From Portulaca oleracea (taxonomy: Eukaryota > Streptophyta > Magnoliopsida > Caryophyllales > Portulacaceae), in the NCBI GenBank assembly GCA_029582165.1, contig CM055869.1, positions 56,679,518 to 56,743,517 on the forward strand: DNA of 64,000 nt, read 5' to 3'. Shown piece after piece: positions 11,641 to 23,573 of this stretch. Position 1 is the stretch's first letter. Each line of letters begins with the position of its first letter. The notes below the pieces were generated by a model. That model ran no database searches. It saw nothing but the letters and a program-made list of their open reading frames with translations, and was not told the origin of the DNA. Made by a program: the position numbers and the translations under genes.

Positions 11641-12145
11641 ATGGAATGGTTGGTAAGAAAGTTGATTATTCTTTTCTTTGTATTTTTTTGGTTGTGTTGC
11701 TCATATGATGATTGATCATAACAAGCGTGAAAAGTTGGACCCTAAGTCTAAGAAGTGTTGTTTATTAGTTATGGCTATGGGATGGTAAAAAGGTGTTTAG
11801 GTATGTGATGTTGTCTTTGATGAAAATGTATTGTATGAAGATAGGTTGACATCAAATGGCTCATGTGATAAGGAGAAAATGGGAGCTAAGGAGAGCCACC
11901 TACGAGTTGTTGAGTTCTCTGTTGGGACTAGTATGTCTAGTTGGAAAACAGGATAAATAGATTGGTCATAGGCAACTCTAAGGACTGTAGAGCAGATTGT
12001 AGATCAACTTGAATCACAAGAGATGCCTGAAAGCTCTAATGATGATGAATCAACACAACCATCTACCCGAAATTATCTATGAGGGCTACAAGAGGTAATG
12101 CACCAAGCAGATATTCTCCATCTGTATATTACCTATTATTGACAT

Positions 12146-12475
12146 ATGTTTATGAGTCACAGTCCTAACTCCTATAATGAAGTTGTACATGTTAAGGTTC
12201 GGCTCAAGTATGAGCATGCAATGGATGATGAGATTGCCTTATTTAAGAAGTACAAAACTTGGGAGTTTACAAAATTGCTTGTGGGCAAGAAAGCCATGTT
12301 GCACAAGTGGGTCTACAGGATCATGTACAAGCCTAATGGTGATGTCAAGGCTCGGTTAGTGGTTATGGGATTTTCTCAAAAGGAAGGTATTGACTATAAT
12401 TAAATTTTCTCTTCTGTTGTTAAACTAACCACTATTAGAACTATCTCGAGTTTCTATTTGTCTTACCCTTTAGCA
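12146..12475 (+). pseudogene. Copia reverse transcriptase N-terminal remnant
   Basis: The frame 12,146-12,403 contains AMDDEIALFKKYKTWEF, KWVYRIMYKPNGDVKARLV and GFSQKEGIDYN. It continues past a stop as FSSVVKLTTIRT. This is the RVT_2 beginning; homology ends near 12,475, before the catalytic YVDD. Confidence 0.85.
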
Positions 12476-12480
12476 AAGGG

Positions 12481-13289
12481 GTATTTCTTATGATTTTGAC
12501 ACTACTTTTTTTTTAAATAGCAAGTATTAACTATCAATTATAAAAAGCTTTGGATGTGTAAGCTGTGACAATGAGTACAAATGATACCCTAGTCAAATCA
12601 ACCCTTTCCATTAAGCTTATTTTGAGCTTTTTTTTAAGTATAAAAAATAATGGATAAAAGTATAACTTTATGCAATTTATATGTGATAGTATAGTTATAA
12701 AATTCAATCATATCATTTAGTGTTCTTTTAATATATAATAACACAACTTTAATGATAAGAGAAGACTGTATCTTGTCCTAAAACTCATATCATTTTAGTA
12801 ACAGTGCATTAAGGGTTTCTTATGAACCTACATTCAAAATTAAGTCTCTAGCTATTTGACTTAATCCCATACTTGTCTTATCCATCCCTCACCTATTAAT
12901 CTAGATTATTCCATGTAAGAGGGGTAAGTAGGTGGACCACTTATCATTAAGAAAAAAAATTTGATTGATTTGACTTGCATTGACACCTTAAAATATTCAA
13001 TGCAACCAAAACTATGACATACTATATATCATGAACTTGCAAATTAAGGTCAATATGCTTGACCTGTCATAACCAACAATGAGTGAAATGCAACTTCTGT
13101 TTTGGATCCACTATAAAACCCATTGTATTTTGCTTAATATGATCTATAATTGGTTGATCCCAAAATCTCCTATCAAATTTAGTTATCATGGACTAAAAAT
13201 CTACTCCTTCAACAGCCAATAACTTATTTCAAGCCATGCATTTCATCCATGATTGTGTACACTTGAGTGCATGAATGATTTCAAGTTAT
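12481..13289. other. AT-rich intergenic, nothing seen
   Basis: No supported gene or element terminus. Confidence 0.5.
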
Positions 13290-13572
13290 ATTTATTTGGG
13301 TTCAGGTCCATTCGGGTCCGAAAGAATTGGACATCAAACAAAATTTTGATGTCCCAGATTTTGGAACATTTTCCAGGTATCGGATAAATAAGACAAACAT
13401 AAATTTGGGTCTAAATTGGGTTCAGACAATAAAAAATGGAAAATATTGTGTTCGAATTTCGGCCAAATCGGTCAATGTAAAACTTCGGACGGAAAATTCT
13501 ATGTCCATACCCACTTTTTTCCGCGTCGGATTGAACCGAGTTTTCGAGTCAGGCATTTTTTTGGCATCCCTA
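13290..13572. mobile_element. hAT-type MITE of the GGGTTCGG family, left end decayed
   Basis: Body matches the 18,474-18,789 copy: GGTTC.GGTC...GGACATCA...GATGTCC, then ATTGAACCGAGTTTTCGAGTC near the right. The right end GGCATCCCTA resembles the family terminus. The left terminus is not recognisable, so no target duplication can be given. ORFs at 13,327-13,683 and 13,422-13,622 lie in the repeat. Confidence 0.65.
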
Positions 13573-14198
13573 ATTTGGGTTGTGTTTATTTGCAGGAAAT
13601 TTGAACTAACTTTTCTTTTCAAATGGGGGAAACAAAAATCTGAAAATGTCCAAATGAACTATGAAACTTTCTCATCTCAATAGTTGCCAAGACAAAAAGA
13701 AGGAAAACATTAAGTATGTACTATGTACTATATGTTGGTTGTTTTTTTTTTCATGGCAAACAAAACCACATGAAGAGGAATGACACTTTAACCTAAGCAA
13801 AAATCTAAAGCTGATTCGTGGGTCAACTTTTGTCCTTCTTCAATTATGCCTCTTTTGGCCTAAGATGTGAAGATTAAGGTGTTTGGTTTTTTGTGCTTAA
13901 AACTTACTGTTAGGGATTTATATGATTTTTCTTAGCAAGTTGCCTTTCATATTTTGAAGTAGTTGGGTTTATGTTGTATGCCATATTGTGCTTTTAACTT
14001 TTAAATGCTACTGGTCAGTTTATTAGGTTCATATTTAGATAATAATCCCTATAGAATTCACTAAACCAAATATATGCATATTTTGAAATAGTTTCATACA
14101 AAAGTAGACTCAAACTTTGAATGGATGCAAAACAAAATTGTATCTGATCCAAATTTTTCTAAAAACAATGAAATTACTTTTTTTGCATGACAAACTTA

Positions 14199-14443
14199 GG
14201 CCCTGTTCTTTTATGCGTTATTTTGCGGAATGGTGTGGTGAGGTGTGGTGGAATTGTGGCGGGTATGGTGGAATTATGGTGGGTTATTGGTATGTGGGGT
14301 AGGTGAGGAGAGAGGATGTAAAAAGTAGAGGAGAAAAGTGAGGAGAGAGAAAAGTAATGATTTGCGGTTAAATGTGGCGGGTTGTGGCAAATTGCGGTAG
14401 GCTGTGGCACCGCAGTTTGTCAACCGCAGAAAAGAACAGGGCT
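14199..14443. mobile_element. Tourist-like MITE, GGCCCTGTTCTTTT family
   Basis: Terminal inverted repeats GGCCCTGTTCTTTT and AAAAGAACAGGGC. TTA precedes it, and TTA follows after one extra T. The interior is GGTGTGGTGG-rich. A close relative is at 53,384-53,613. TTA is a typical PIF/Harbinger target duplication. Confidence 0.8.
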
Positions 14444-14564
14444 TTAATAGAGTAAAGAAAAAAAATCGACCCCAATTGAAAACCTAGTATGAATAGAACC
14501 AAAATGCTTATAATCGAGGCATGACCCGGTACCTATATTCATCTTCGAACCCTTTTTCCGATAG

Positions 14565-14755
14565 TTAAAAGCCAAAAAAGGCTAATAAAGTATCAAATAT
14601 GCTATAACAATCCACAAGAAACAACATAATTAAAAAAACGAGCCAAAACAAAACAACAACTGAAGGAAACAAGCAACACATCAAAGCACGAAACATCAGC
14701 ATCAGAATTATGACAAAGAAAGAAAAGAAGCAGAAGACCTCACTTCTTTTAGGTA
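14565..14755 (-). mobile_element. LINE 3'-end copy
   Basis: Plus-strand AAAGCCAAAAAAGGCTAATA and CAAATATGCTA words match the other LINE tails in inverse orientation (22.6, 59.1, 2.5 kb). 5'-truncated, no coding part. Boundaries approximate. Confidence 0.45.
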
Positions 14756-15269
14756 GATATAACTTTTAAACCACATATCTCTCAGCTTGGCCATTCGAAG
14801 TTTCGAACCCTTTTGTCTGGTCTTATACCAGCAACTACTAGCTTGATTATTATGTGGATTATGACTGATAATAAATTATTCACTCTTGTATATAAGTTAA
14901 TCATAAGCATAATTAGATGGACTATTTTCTTATTGATTAAAAGGATAAGCTCCAATTGATAAAAGGATAAGCTCTAGTTCCTTCTCTAGCTAGCTGTTAA
15001 ATATTATTACTACTCAATTATAAGTCTTAATCTTTTTGACTAAGCTATGGCAAGCTACTCTAGTCTCTAAACCCATTTGTAGCTCAATGCATGATTGATG
15101 ATTTGTTATGTATGTTTTATTCAAACCATTAACTTTAGTTAAAGTTACTTTTGATTGCCTTAAGCAGCATAAATTAATCTATCATGAATGTTGAATTAAT
15201 CATGATCACTGTGTTTTTGTTTTTTCCCCCTTACCTCCAACTTTCTCCTTCAATTGACAAATCTCTTTT

Positions 15270-15524
15270 GGCCCTGCTCCTATAGATATGCACCCCATAG
15301 TATATGCTCAACATGCATCTTTGTCGAAACCCGCCACAACATACCAATCTACCACGATTTACTACAACCCACCAAAAAATAATATGATATATTTCAAATC
15401 ACTTTTTCAAATTACTTTTTCACAATTACCAATACAATTTTTAAATTTATAAAAAAAAAAAACCCACCACAATTCCACCACACCACACCGCGTCATATCG
15501 CAGCCAACCATATAAAAGAACAGT
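15270..15524. mobile_element. Degenerate GGCCCTGTTC-type MITE
   Basis: Left end GGCCCTGCTCC, right end AAAAGAACAG, with an interior of CCACCACAATTCCACC words that are the reverse complement of the 14.2-kb copy. The right-hand duplication is not clear. Confidence 0.5.
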
Positions 15525-18473
15525 TAGTAAAAGACTCAAGATACTGTAATATTCAAATATTACATACAACCTGTTTTATTTATTTATTTATATTTTGGAT
15601 TTTTGGATGGTAATATACTAACCTTTAGGGTATTAGATTGTATTGTAATATATCGATTTTTACTATTGGACAACAATATCCCGGACCTAATTTTCAGTAA
15701 ATATATATAAGGAACTCATAATTAATTTTAAAATTACAAGGCCCTAATAATAGATATCACAAAATAAAGAGGGCCTCATAGTCATTTTTTACCCAAAGAA
15801 TTACCAAATCAAGGGTACATAGTTAAATCTCATAGTAATGAAAACAAAAAATAAAATCCCTATTAGAGTGGAGAAAAAGAGAGTTTGTAGTCTATGATTG
15901 GAAAAAGACAACATTTACAAGGCCACAAGGGAAACATCAATGATGTTATCTTCATAAAATTTGACTCTATATCTTTTGAGACAAATGGTTTATATATTCA
16001 AATGAGTGGTAAATATTCAAAAAAAAAAAATTCAAATGAGTGGCATTCAAAATCAGTTAACTCTATTTTTTATTAATTTCATACATGGTTAATCATATTT
16101 GTGGTTCATGAATTTTGTAACCTTAAACCAAAACTACATTATGTGGTCAATCGATTTGCGGTTAACCTCTTTTCAAAGCTAGACACTGACACTAAATTAA
16201 AACCACCAATTAACCGTATTAAAAATACAGTTAATCACTTTTTAGGTCCATTTCATGGTAAAGAGTTTATTTACAAATACTCAAAACTGGATAACCACAA
16301 TTAATCACTTTTTAAAAGTCCAAAAATGAAATTGAAACCAACTAAACCAACTTGATTAACTGAAATTGTGAAATCGGAAAAATCTCAACGATTAACTGAT
16401 TTTACTGGTTGGATTTTTACATCTTACTTTTCGATATTTCTTGGACATCCCTAGCCTAATCCAAACAAACATTAAGTTATCAATGACACATAGTGGGTCT
16501 TTAATTATTCCAAAATTCTAAATAGTTTCTATGGTAGATTCCATGTATGCACCAAGTGATATAGAATATTCTCAATTATTTAGGCTCACACTCTAGATTT
16601 GTTTTTGGAATTAAGTGGTTAATCACTTAATCTTATTTTAATGAGCCATGTTGGCATTAATCAATGAATTATTCAGCTATGTTCTAATTATGTATTACTA
16701 TATTTGATCCCACTATTACATGTTTTAATCTCAAGTATTGAAATTTAATCTCAAGTACAATAATAATTTCTTTACCGATTAGCTCAATAAATAAAATTTC
16801 TAAAGAATATTGTCAAAAAGGTTTGGATTCCATTTAATATTGAATTTTATACTTTATTGTTTTCTTTTTTAAAAAAAAAAAGAAAAAAAGAAAAGCAAGA
16901 CCTAGTTTATTGATGATAACGAGTATATAAATACATAACTCGGAATCTATAAATATATATTAACATGAAATTACTTAAGAATAATCCATACTTAAATGAA
17001 AAAATATATTTTAGAGGTTTGGTAATACCTCCAAACTAAAATAATTTTATTATAATAATAAAAGCTACTTTTTTAAAATAAAATTAATAATCATATTATA
17101 ACTTATTATAACACATCTAATTAAGTACATTATTCTTACTTTTTCATTAAAGTTTAGTAACATATAAAAATAAAATAAACTATAACATTGTATAGGCAAT
17201 AAATTAAGTTCTAATAAAAGATCCTTCAACTCCATTAGAAAAAAAAGAATCTTTCAAGTTATTATTATGATGTATTTTAGTAAAATCACACACAAAAAAA
17301 AAGAATCAATTGTCATTGTAACATTTTTTCAAGTAATTCAACATCATCTTTTTTACAAAGAAACCAAAGCAAACATTAGCTTTTTATATTGAAAACTAAA
17401 CTGAAATTATTTACTAATAATTTTAAGATTGACCTACTACATCATTAATTTAGTTGTACTAGATTTACAATAGGATAAATAAAGATTTAAAATTAGATTA
17501 ACTTTAATTTTGTAAATAAAAGTTTAATATATTTCTTCATTTATGGTTCCAAATAAAATATAATTTTTTTCCCAATGAAATCACTATCATAAAATAAGAA
17601 TATTGTAAGAACTATAAGCCTTTGGCATGCTTCTACTACCATGTTATTCAAATTAATTTCGAAAATAATTTGCACAAAGAAAAACTTTAAATGGTGAAAG
17701 TACAAGAATATTTTTTATTAATTTCTAATTATTTTTTAAATTAATGATTTTTATAAATTATGTAAAATTTTACACTTTATATTAATTTTGATAAAACCGT
17801 CTCACCTAATAATAATATATATGTTTTCGCTAGACTAAATCCTTGGGAACAATCCATAATATTGTGGATTTGAGGGTAGTTGGGAGTATAAATAATATAT
17901 ATAGAAATTCTACATATGGGACCCAAGAAAATATTGGAGAATACATTACCAGTATTCCCTTTATGTCGAATCAAGCGAAGTAACTTAAATCTGTAAACTT
18001 TATAAATAATTAATAATCTTAATATTAAAAAGAAAAATGCAATGTTGAAATTTAGTGATGAAGTAAGTTATTTAACAATAGGACCTAGATAAGGAATTCA
18101 GGGGGAGAAACAACAAATTAAGATGCGAATGAAATATGGTATAGTATCAAATGACTAGGATTGCAAATAAGGGTTGGATAATGATAGTGCAATATTACAA
18201 GGATACAATGTGACACCTAACGAATCTAATTGAAATATATATAAGAGCATACTATGATAAAAGATTTAAATAACTCCTACCTGTGTCACGATTTGGTTTT
18301 AGTTATACTAATAGAGAATATTTATGTTCTTGGAATAAATTTAAACTAAGCCTATTTAATTTATATTTGTATTTGTAGTTCCGCACAAATAAATTTAAAC
18401 TAAGGCTTTGCTCTTTTCTATGGTAGCATATTGTATTTACTATGACATTATCCACAGACTACCGCATTTATAG
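15525..18473. other. AT-rich intergenic with a possible decayed repeat
   Basis: At 16,080-16,455 there are many GGTTAAT/ATTAACC words and a GGACATCCCTA end resembling hAT MITE termini, without a matching left end. The rest is AT-rich and the short ORFs (15,894; 16,101; 17,777) have no recognisable content. Confidence 0.4.
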
Positions 18474-18789
18474 TAGGGCTGTCAAAAATTCGGGTTCGGA
18501 TCAATCCGGGTTCGGACGAATCGGACATCAGACGAAAACTTGATGTCCAATAGCTTTTTCTTTTTTTTTTTGGAACATTTTCCGGGTCGGACTCGGGTCG
18601 GACAAATCGGACAAGCATGAATTCGGGTCTAAACAGGGTTCAGACAATAGAAGATTGGAAAATATTGTGCTCAAATTTTCGGTCAATCGGTCAATATAAA
18701 AATTTGGACAAAAATTTTATGACCATACCCGCTTTTTTCCGGTCGTACTGAACCGGGTTTTCGGGTCGGACAGTTTTTTGACAGCCATA
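18474..18789. mobile_element. hAT-type MITE, GGGTTCGG family
   Basis: Ends TAGGGCTGTCAAAAA and its inverse TTTTTTGACAGCCATA. It is flanked by 8-bp duplications ATTTATAG (18,466-18,473) and ATTCATAG (18,790-18,797), seven of eight matching. 8-bp duplications are typical of hAT. No transposase. Confidence 0.82.
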
Positions 18790-18808
18790 ATTCATAGCAT
18801 ACCCACCC

Positions 18809-19262
18809 CACTCCTGAAAATGTCTATATTATCAACCACTTTTTTCCAACCAATTTAAAATGGTTGCAAAAACCAATCATTTTAGCAATCATTTCATATT
18901 TTTTAGTTTTTCAACTATTTTTCAAATTTTATGTGAGAAAAAAAGTTGGGAATTCCAACCACCTTTGCTAAAATGGTTGGAAATTTTTCCTACCATCATT
19001 TTTCCTACTATTTGAAAATGGTTGGAAAAATGATCTAATTACCAACCATTTTTAAACAGTATAGGAAAATGATTGGTGGGAAAAACTTTCCACTAGTTTA
19101 ACAAAAGTGGTTGAAATTTTCAACCATTTTTTCCACTTAAAAGTAGAAAAAATAGTTGAAAAATTAGAAAAATATGAAATAGTTGCTACAATAGTTGGAT
19201 TTTTCCAACCATTTTAAATTGGTTGGAAAAAATGATTGGTGATACACATATTTTTAGTAGTG
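18809..19262. mobile_element. Fold-back CACTA-type element, 454 bp
   Basis: Ends CACTCCTGAAAATGTCTAT and ...TTTTTAGTAGTG, flanked by CCC on both sides (18,806-18,808, 19,263-19,265). The interior alternates CCAACCATTTT and AAAATGGTTGG, so the arms can fold on each other. The same family occurs at 54,635-55,423. No coding capacity. Confidence 0.82.
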
Positions 19263-19269
19263 CCCTAAG

Positions 19270-19490
19270 TATTTGAACCAGTTTCATTTAGATACTTTTC
19301 CGGTAAATGTATGATATATAATAACATTTGTTTGTTAAAATTATCATCATTCCAGCAAACAAATTTCATGATCACAAGTTACACATTCGAGCACCGAAAA
19401 AATTTAACGTGGGTAAATATTAATTTAGAAGCATTAGAGTTAGACATATAAATATCATAAACCTGAAGAAGATATATACAAATAAATTAT
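19270..19490. repeat. Repeat shared with 19,925-20,190
   Basis: Carries GGTAAATGTATGATATATAA, ATTTCATGATC, GTGGGTAAATATTAATTTA and CATAAATATCATAAACCTGA, aligning in order with the copy about 650 bp downstream. Adjoins the CACTA-type element. Confidence 0.55.
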
Positions 19491-19924
19491 AATTATCCGG
19501 TTTATTACCACGTCTAGTTTTATAAACCAGAATGAGTAGATAAAAGAAACAGTGGGCTACACATATATTGAGCTATATATTGCTTAATTAATCGAATGAA
19601 TGAATACAGAAACTGAGATTATTTGTGGTTTTCTATAGGGTGCTTTCGAAAAAAAAAAAAAAAAGAAAAACAACCGTATAACACTTTGTCAAGGTAGCTA
19701 ATTCAATGTATGGGGTGATCAATTTTTTTCTCTCATATGTATTATTAGGGTCTGCGTTTGTGAGTCTTGTGAATATCCTTAGATGTGTATATACGCAACT
19801 AACATGCAAGCTTTGACAATAATTTAGATTACTATCAATTAACTATCAACGAATAAACGTCTCTTAATTGGGAACATCTTTCAATTTTGAATTATTTTTA
19901 CCTACACTAATTAAGCTTTTGAAT

Positions 19925-20190
19925 CATTTTTATTGAGCTACTTTGTTGGTGAATATAGCAATTTTTCTGGTGAATGTGTGATTAATGATGAAATTTGTTT
20001 ACTCAAATGACACATTTTAGCAAATACATTTCATCATTTATTACACATTAACCAGAAATATTGCTAAATATTGGAAAAATAGTAAATGAAATTGATTCAA
20101 AAACTTAGAGTGAGTAAATATTAACTCAAAAACATTATGATTGAATTTATAAATGTCATAAATCTGAAAGAAATATTTGCAAATTTTCCC
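19925..20190. repeat. Fold-back repeat, second copy
   Basis: Inner arms pair: TAGCAATTTTTCTGGT...GATGAAATTTG against CATTTCATC...ACCAGAAATATTGCTA. The flank GTGAGTAAATATTAACTC matches the copy at 19.4 kb. Confidence 0.6.
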
Positions 20191-20744
20191 TTCAAAAGAG
20201 ACTCGCATAGTCATGCTTAATTAGCTAATTCCATTCAACTAAAAGGCCTTGTATTAATCTAACAAAAACGATAGTTGAACCTTCTAATGAGTCTTTTTCC
20301 AATTTTTGTGAGATGATTGGTATGAAGTTAATTTTGTTTTACACTGTAATGGAAATTTCAAAGTGGAGGTCCATAGTCCATAGAGAAAGACATTTTCTAA
20401 AACGATAGATAGTGGTATTTCTCCACGTGATACAATGTTTTTAATTTTCTCCCTTTAAGATCTGTTTGGACTATGAAAAGAATTATGGAATCCATCAAAA
20501 AAAAAATGAAAAGAATTACAATTCTAGACTTACTCCTAAGCCCTAATCCAAGTTACTATGAGTATAATAAGTATATTTTTATTGTTTGTTCCTAGTAATT
20601 AAGCTTTAGTTAGCTAATATTTTTTTATAAAAGATTTTGTTTTCAAGTTAATTTATATTTTTTTCATTCTTCTCATTTAATCTCCTTTATTATGTTTGAT
20701 GGGTTGTAATAGGGAAGAAGTTTACAAGTTTTTATAGGACAATA
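20191..20744. other. Intergenic, nothing seen
   Basis: No supported feature. Confidence 0.5.
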
Positions 20745-21001
20745 GGGTGCGTTTGGTTAGTCAATAACCTCGGGGAAAATGGTCAATTTCCCGAGTTGAC
20801 TTACTTTCCCCATGTTTGGACGCGGGTTGACTTCGGGAAAGTTTTCACAATGAACCCACTATTTTCTCTATTTTCCTAAGGAAAATTTCTCTTAGGGGGG
20901 GTCTAAAGGAAATTTTTCCCAGGGAAATCTTTCCCATGGAAAACTTCCCATAGAAATTTTCTCTATGAAAAATTTCTCTGAGGTTCCTACCAAACACTCT
21001 C
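20745..21001. mobile_element. Tourist-like MITE, GGGTGCGTTTGG family
   Basis: Ends GGGTGCGTTTGGTTAGTCAA and GGTTCCTACCAAACACTCTC. Right flank TAA, left flank ATA (imperfect duplication). The interior GGAAAATTTCC/GGGAAA words are shared with four other well-bounded copies. The minus ORF 20,892-21,257 overlaps it and is not a gene. Confidence 0.78.
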
Positions 21002-21009
21002 TAAAATAA

Positions 21010-21808
21010 TATTCTTTTAAACAGTATATATTATAAGTGTTTTCAATGAAACAACATTGTACAAGAATGTTGTATAATACAACATATATAATAGTAGTGC
21101 CAAATTTTACTATAATGTAGAAATAGATATTGAGAACAAGATACAAAGGGAGAAAAAAATCGCCCAACTTATCAAGAATAATAATGGTACGTACCTCAAG
21201 ATATACGTACATATTGTATAGTGCCAACGCCTGGCAAGTAGTTGGGTCCCCATGCAAGAGTTTATACTCTAGTACTAGGGTAAGATGTAATTATTAATAT
21301 ACAATACAATACAAACTTTAAAAAAAAATCTACGATAGCTACAATTATATTGATCTGATTTTTTACATCTACCATTACTTTTTATTTTTTATGCTAGTAG
21401 GGTACGTACGTGTAATAATTCATATACACTACAAACTTCTAAAATATCTACAATAGCTACATCAAATCCCACTAGGACTTGGAAACTTAAATGTCATAGA
21501 CCATAATAGTTAATTTTAATTAAATATCTATATATAGGTAACACATTTGAAATATACTATAACATTAACAACAATATTTTTTAATGTAGATTCTCTAAAT
21601 ATTAAGTTATATATATACATACATATATATATATATGTAAGATAGAAATTCAAGATGAACTTGATCTAACACAATGATCATCGTATTTGTACTATAATTA
21701 TGCCATATATGCTTTGAGAAGAGGCCGAGTCCGATTTCTTAAGTAGAAAAATATAATTTATGATTATTTTTCAAAAATAAAGAAACAAACAAACAATCTA
21801 AACTTTAT
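21010..21808. other. AT-rich intergenic
   Basis: Includes an AT-alternating stretch at 21,607-21,638. No gene seen. Confidence 0.5.
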
Positions 21809-22063
21809 GGAGTGTTTGGTAGGAACATTAGGGAAATTTTTCTTTGAGAAAATTTTCTATGGAAAGTTTTCCATGAGAAAGATTTTCCTGGGAAAATTTT
21901 CCATTAGCCCCCCTAAGAGAAATTTTCCCTAGGAAAATGGAGAAAATAGTGGACCCATTGTGAAAACTTTCCCGAAGTCAATCCGCATCCAAACATGGGG
22001 AAAATAAGTTAACCTGGGAAAATTAACCATTTTCCTGGGGTTATTGACCAACCAGACGCACCC
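21809..22063. mobile_element. Tourist-like MITE, opposite orientation
   Basis: GGAGTGTTTGGTAGGAACAT to CCAACCAGACGCACCC, the reverse complement of the 20.7-kb copy. Flanks TAT and TAA. The two copies sit about 0.8 kb apart in inverted orientation and could form a large hairpin. Confidence 0.8.
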
Positions 22064-22069
22064 TAATAT

Positions 22070-22602
22070 TATACGATAAATATTGATGACCAACCCTATA
22101 CTGAAAACCTAAATAATAAATTTATATTCTAGTAGTTAATGTACATTAAAAAAATCTACTTATGGTCCATCTATTATCTATTGACATGTATAAAGTTTTT
22201 TGGTGGTTTACTTGGCTTGTGAAACCATTAGCTTCTACCTTTTTCATCCACCAACAATCTTTGAGTTTGCTAGCCATCAAAGGATAAGATTATACGAAAT
22301 TCTTGTACTACATGCTCCCTTTTCTTCTTTCTTTCTTCAATGAATGCTACGTAGATGGCTAGATTGTGAATTTGTTTGGTTTTGTTTTTTCAAACACTCT
22401 TCCAAACATGTGGCAACTTATAATTAATTAATCACAAAATGGGTCTATGTGTTATCTTTGAAAGTGAAAATTAAGTTTTTGGTAGGTAGTCTTACATGTT
22501 TGAATTTCGATGTAATTATCTTACACGCCTCTATGTGGTAAAGTTTGGTTGTGCATTCTATTTCACGAAAAAAACATGTACTTGTTCACTATAATATCAA
22601 CA
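22070..22602. other. Intergenic, nothing seen
   Basis: No supported feature. Confidence 0.5.
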
Positions 22603-22798
22603 TTTTGTTTAGTTTTTTTTTCCTCGATAGTTTGTAAGCTAAGAAAGGCTAAGAAGGCACCAAAGATGCTACAAAACTACACCAACAGCAAAGATTACAA
22701 GAACCCAGCAGAACAGAAAACAACATAACTCGCTACAATGAGAATACCAGAAACAAAAAAATATCCAACTATCTAAAAGACTCTTTTTTTGTTTAGTT
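22603..22798 (-). mobile_element. 5'-truncated LINE copy with target duplication
   Basis: A LINE 3' tail in minus orientation (T-run at 22,615-22,621, then GGCTAAGAAGGCACCAAAG). It is bounded by the 12-bp direct repeat TTTTGTTTAGTT at 22,603-22,614 and 22,787-22,798. A poly-A end inside a variable-length duplication is the mark of target-primed retroposition. Confidence 0.75.
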
Positions 22799-22841
22799 AT
22801 AGTGTTGAATAAATAATAGGCAAGCTGCTTATATGCTAGCT

Positions 22842-22843
22842 TA

Positions 22844-22898
<55 letters not shown>

Positions 22899-22901
22899 AT
22901 A
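22842..22901. repeat. (TAAA)n microsatellite
   Basis: About 15 perfect tetranucleotide units ending 11 bp before a Stowaway-type element. It explains the Y-L-F-I repeat ORF on the minus strand. Confidence 0.95.
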
Positions 22902-22912
22902 GACATGTGATA

Positions 22913-23176
22913 CTTCCTCTCATTTCATATTATTTGTCCTTTTATTGATTATCATGGTTTTCAATGTCATTTTTTGGTTGGATAATTTCTTATATAATAT
23001 CCCATTAACAATTGCAACATTGTACTCTTAAATAGTATTTTTTTGTTACGAATCTAATGATAGTAATTTTATTTAACAAATCATTGTATACATTGAGATA
23101 TTTATGGTTAAATTTTTTTTAATTTGAATGCACAATTTTCAAAGAGGACTAATAATATGGAACGTAACGGAGGTAG
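22913..23176. mobile_element. Stowaway-type MITE (1 of 3 in a row)
   Basis: CTTCCTCTCATTTCATATTA at left, GGAACGTAACGGAGGTAG at right, flanked by TA. The CTCCCTCCGTTCC-like terminus and TA duplication are typical of Tc1/Mariner Stowaways. The body matches 42,976-43,221 and 59,795-60,049. Confidence 0.75.
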
Positions 23177-23183
23177 TAACATA

Positions 23184-23443
23184 TTCCCTCCATTCCTTAA
23201 TAATTGTCACTTTAGAATTTTGGGAAGATTTTAAGAAAATAATATTGAAAATGATAATTGTATAGTAAAAGGTAAAAGTAAGAGTTAAATTTCTATTTTA
23301 GTTATATAATTGTATTGGGAATTATAAAAGTAGAGGTAAATTTGAAAAAATTGTCATTAATATTGCATTGAAATTGTGAAGTGACAAATATCATGGAAAA
23401 TAGAAAATTGATCAAAGTGACAAATATTGAGGAAAGGAGGGAG
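23184..23443. mobile_element. Stowaway-type MITE (2 of 3)
   Basis: TTCCCTCCATTCC... to ...GAGGAAAGGAGGGAG, flanked by TA (23,182-23,183, 23,444-23,445). Starts seven bases after the previous one ends. Confidence 0.78.
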
Positions 23444-23573
23444 TACTAATTATTAATTAATCACTTCGTTCACAGATCATACAAAACATATGAGAATAAA
23501 TGGCTCAAAAATCACATGAAACATTTTCAAAAGGTTTTTTTTTCCTTTCATAATTAGTGTATACTCCCTCCTT

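Larger units (their letters stand above)
9329..12480 (+). mobile_element. 3'-truncated, degenerate Ty1/copia element
   Basis: In order: LTR, primer-binding site, gag (9778), degenerate CCHC knuckle (~10,455-10,500), protease (~10,595), GAG-pre-integrase (~10,980-11,128), integrase (~11,160-11,640), then the N-terminal part of reverse transcriptase (~12,180-12,475). It ends before the RT catalytic YVDD, RNase H and 3' LTR. Stops and frameshifts interrupt every domain. A relic. Confidence 0.88.

Noticed and set aside
13327..13683. 118-aa ORF
   Set aside because: Lies in a GGGTTCGG hAT-type MITE and shares its composition with the other copies.
14174..14410. ORF with PHLTANHYFSL, also at 53,381-53,587
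   Set aside because: Similarity between the two arises because both are in copies of the same MITE, not from a conserved gene.
22669..22923. ORF with YLFI repeats
   Set aside because: Reverse translation of the (TAAA)n microsatellite.
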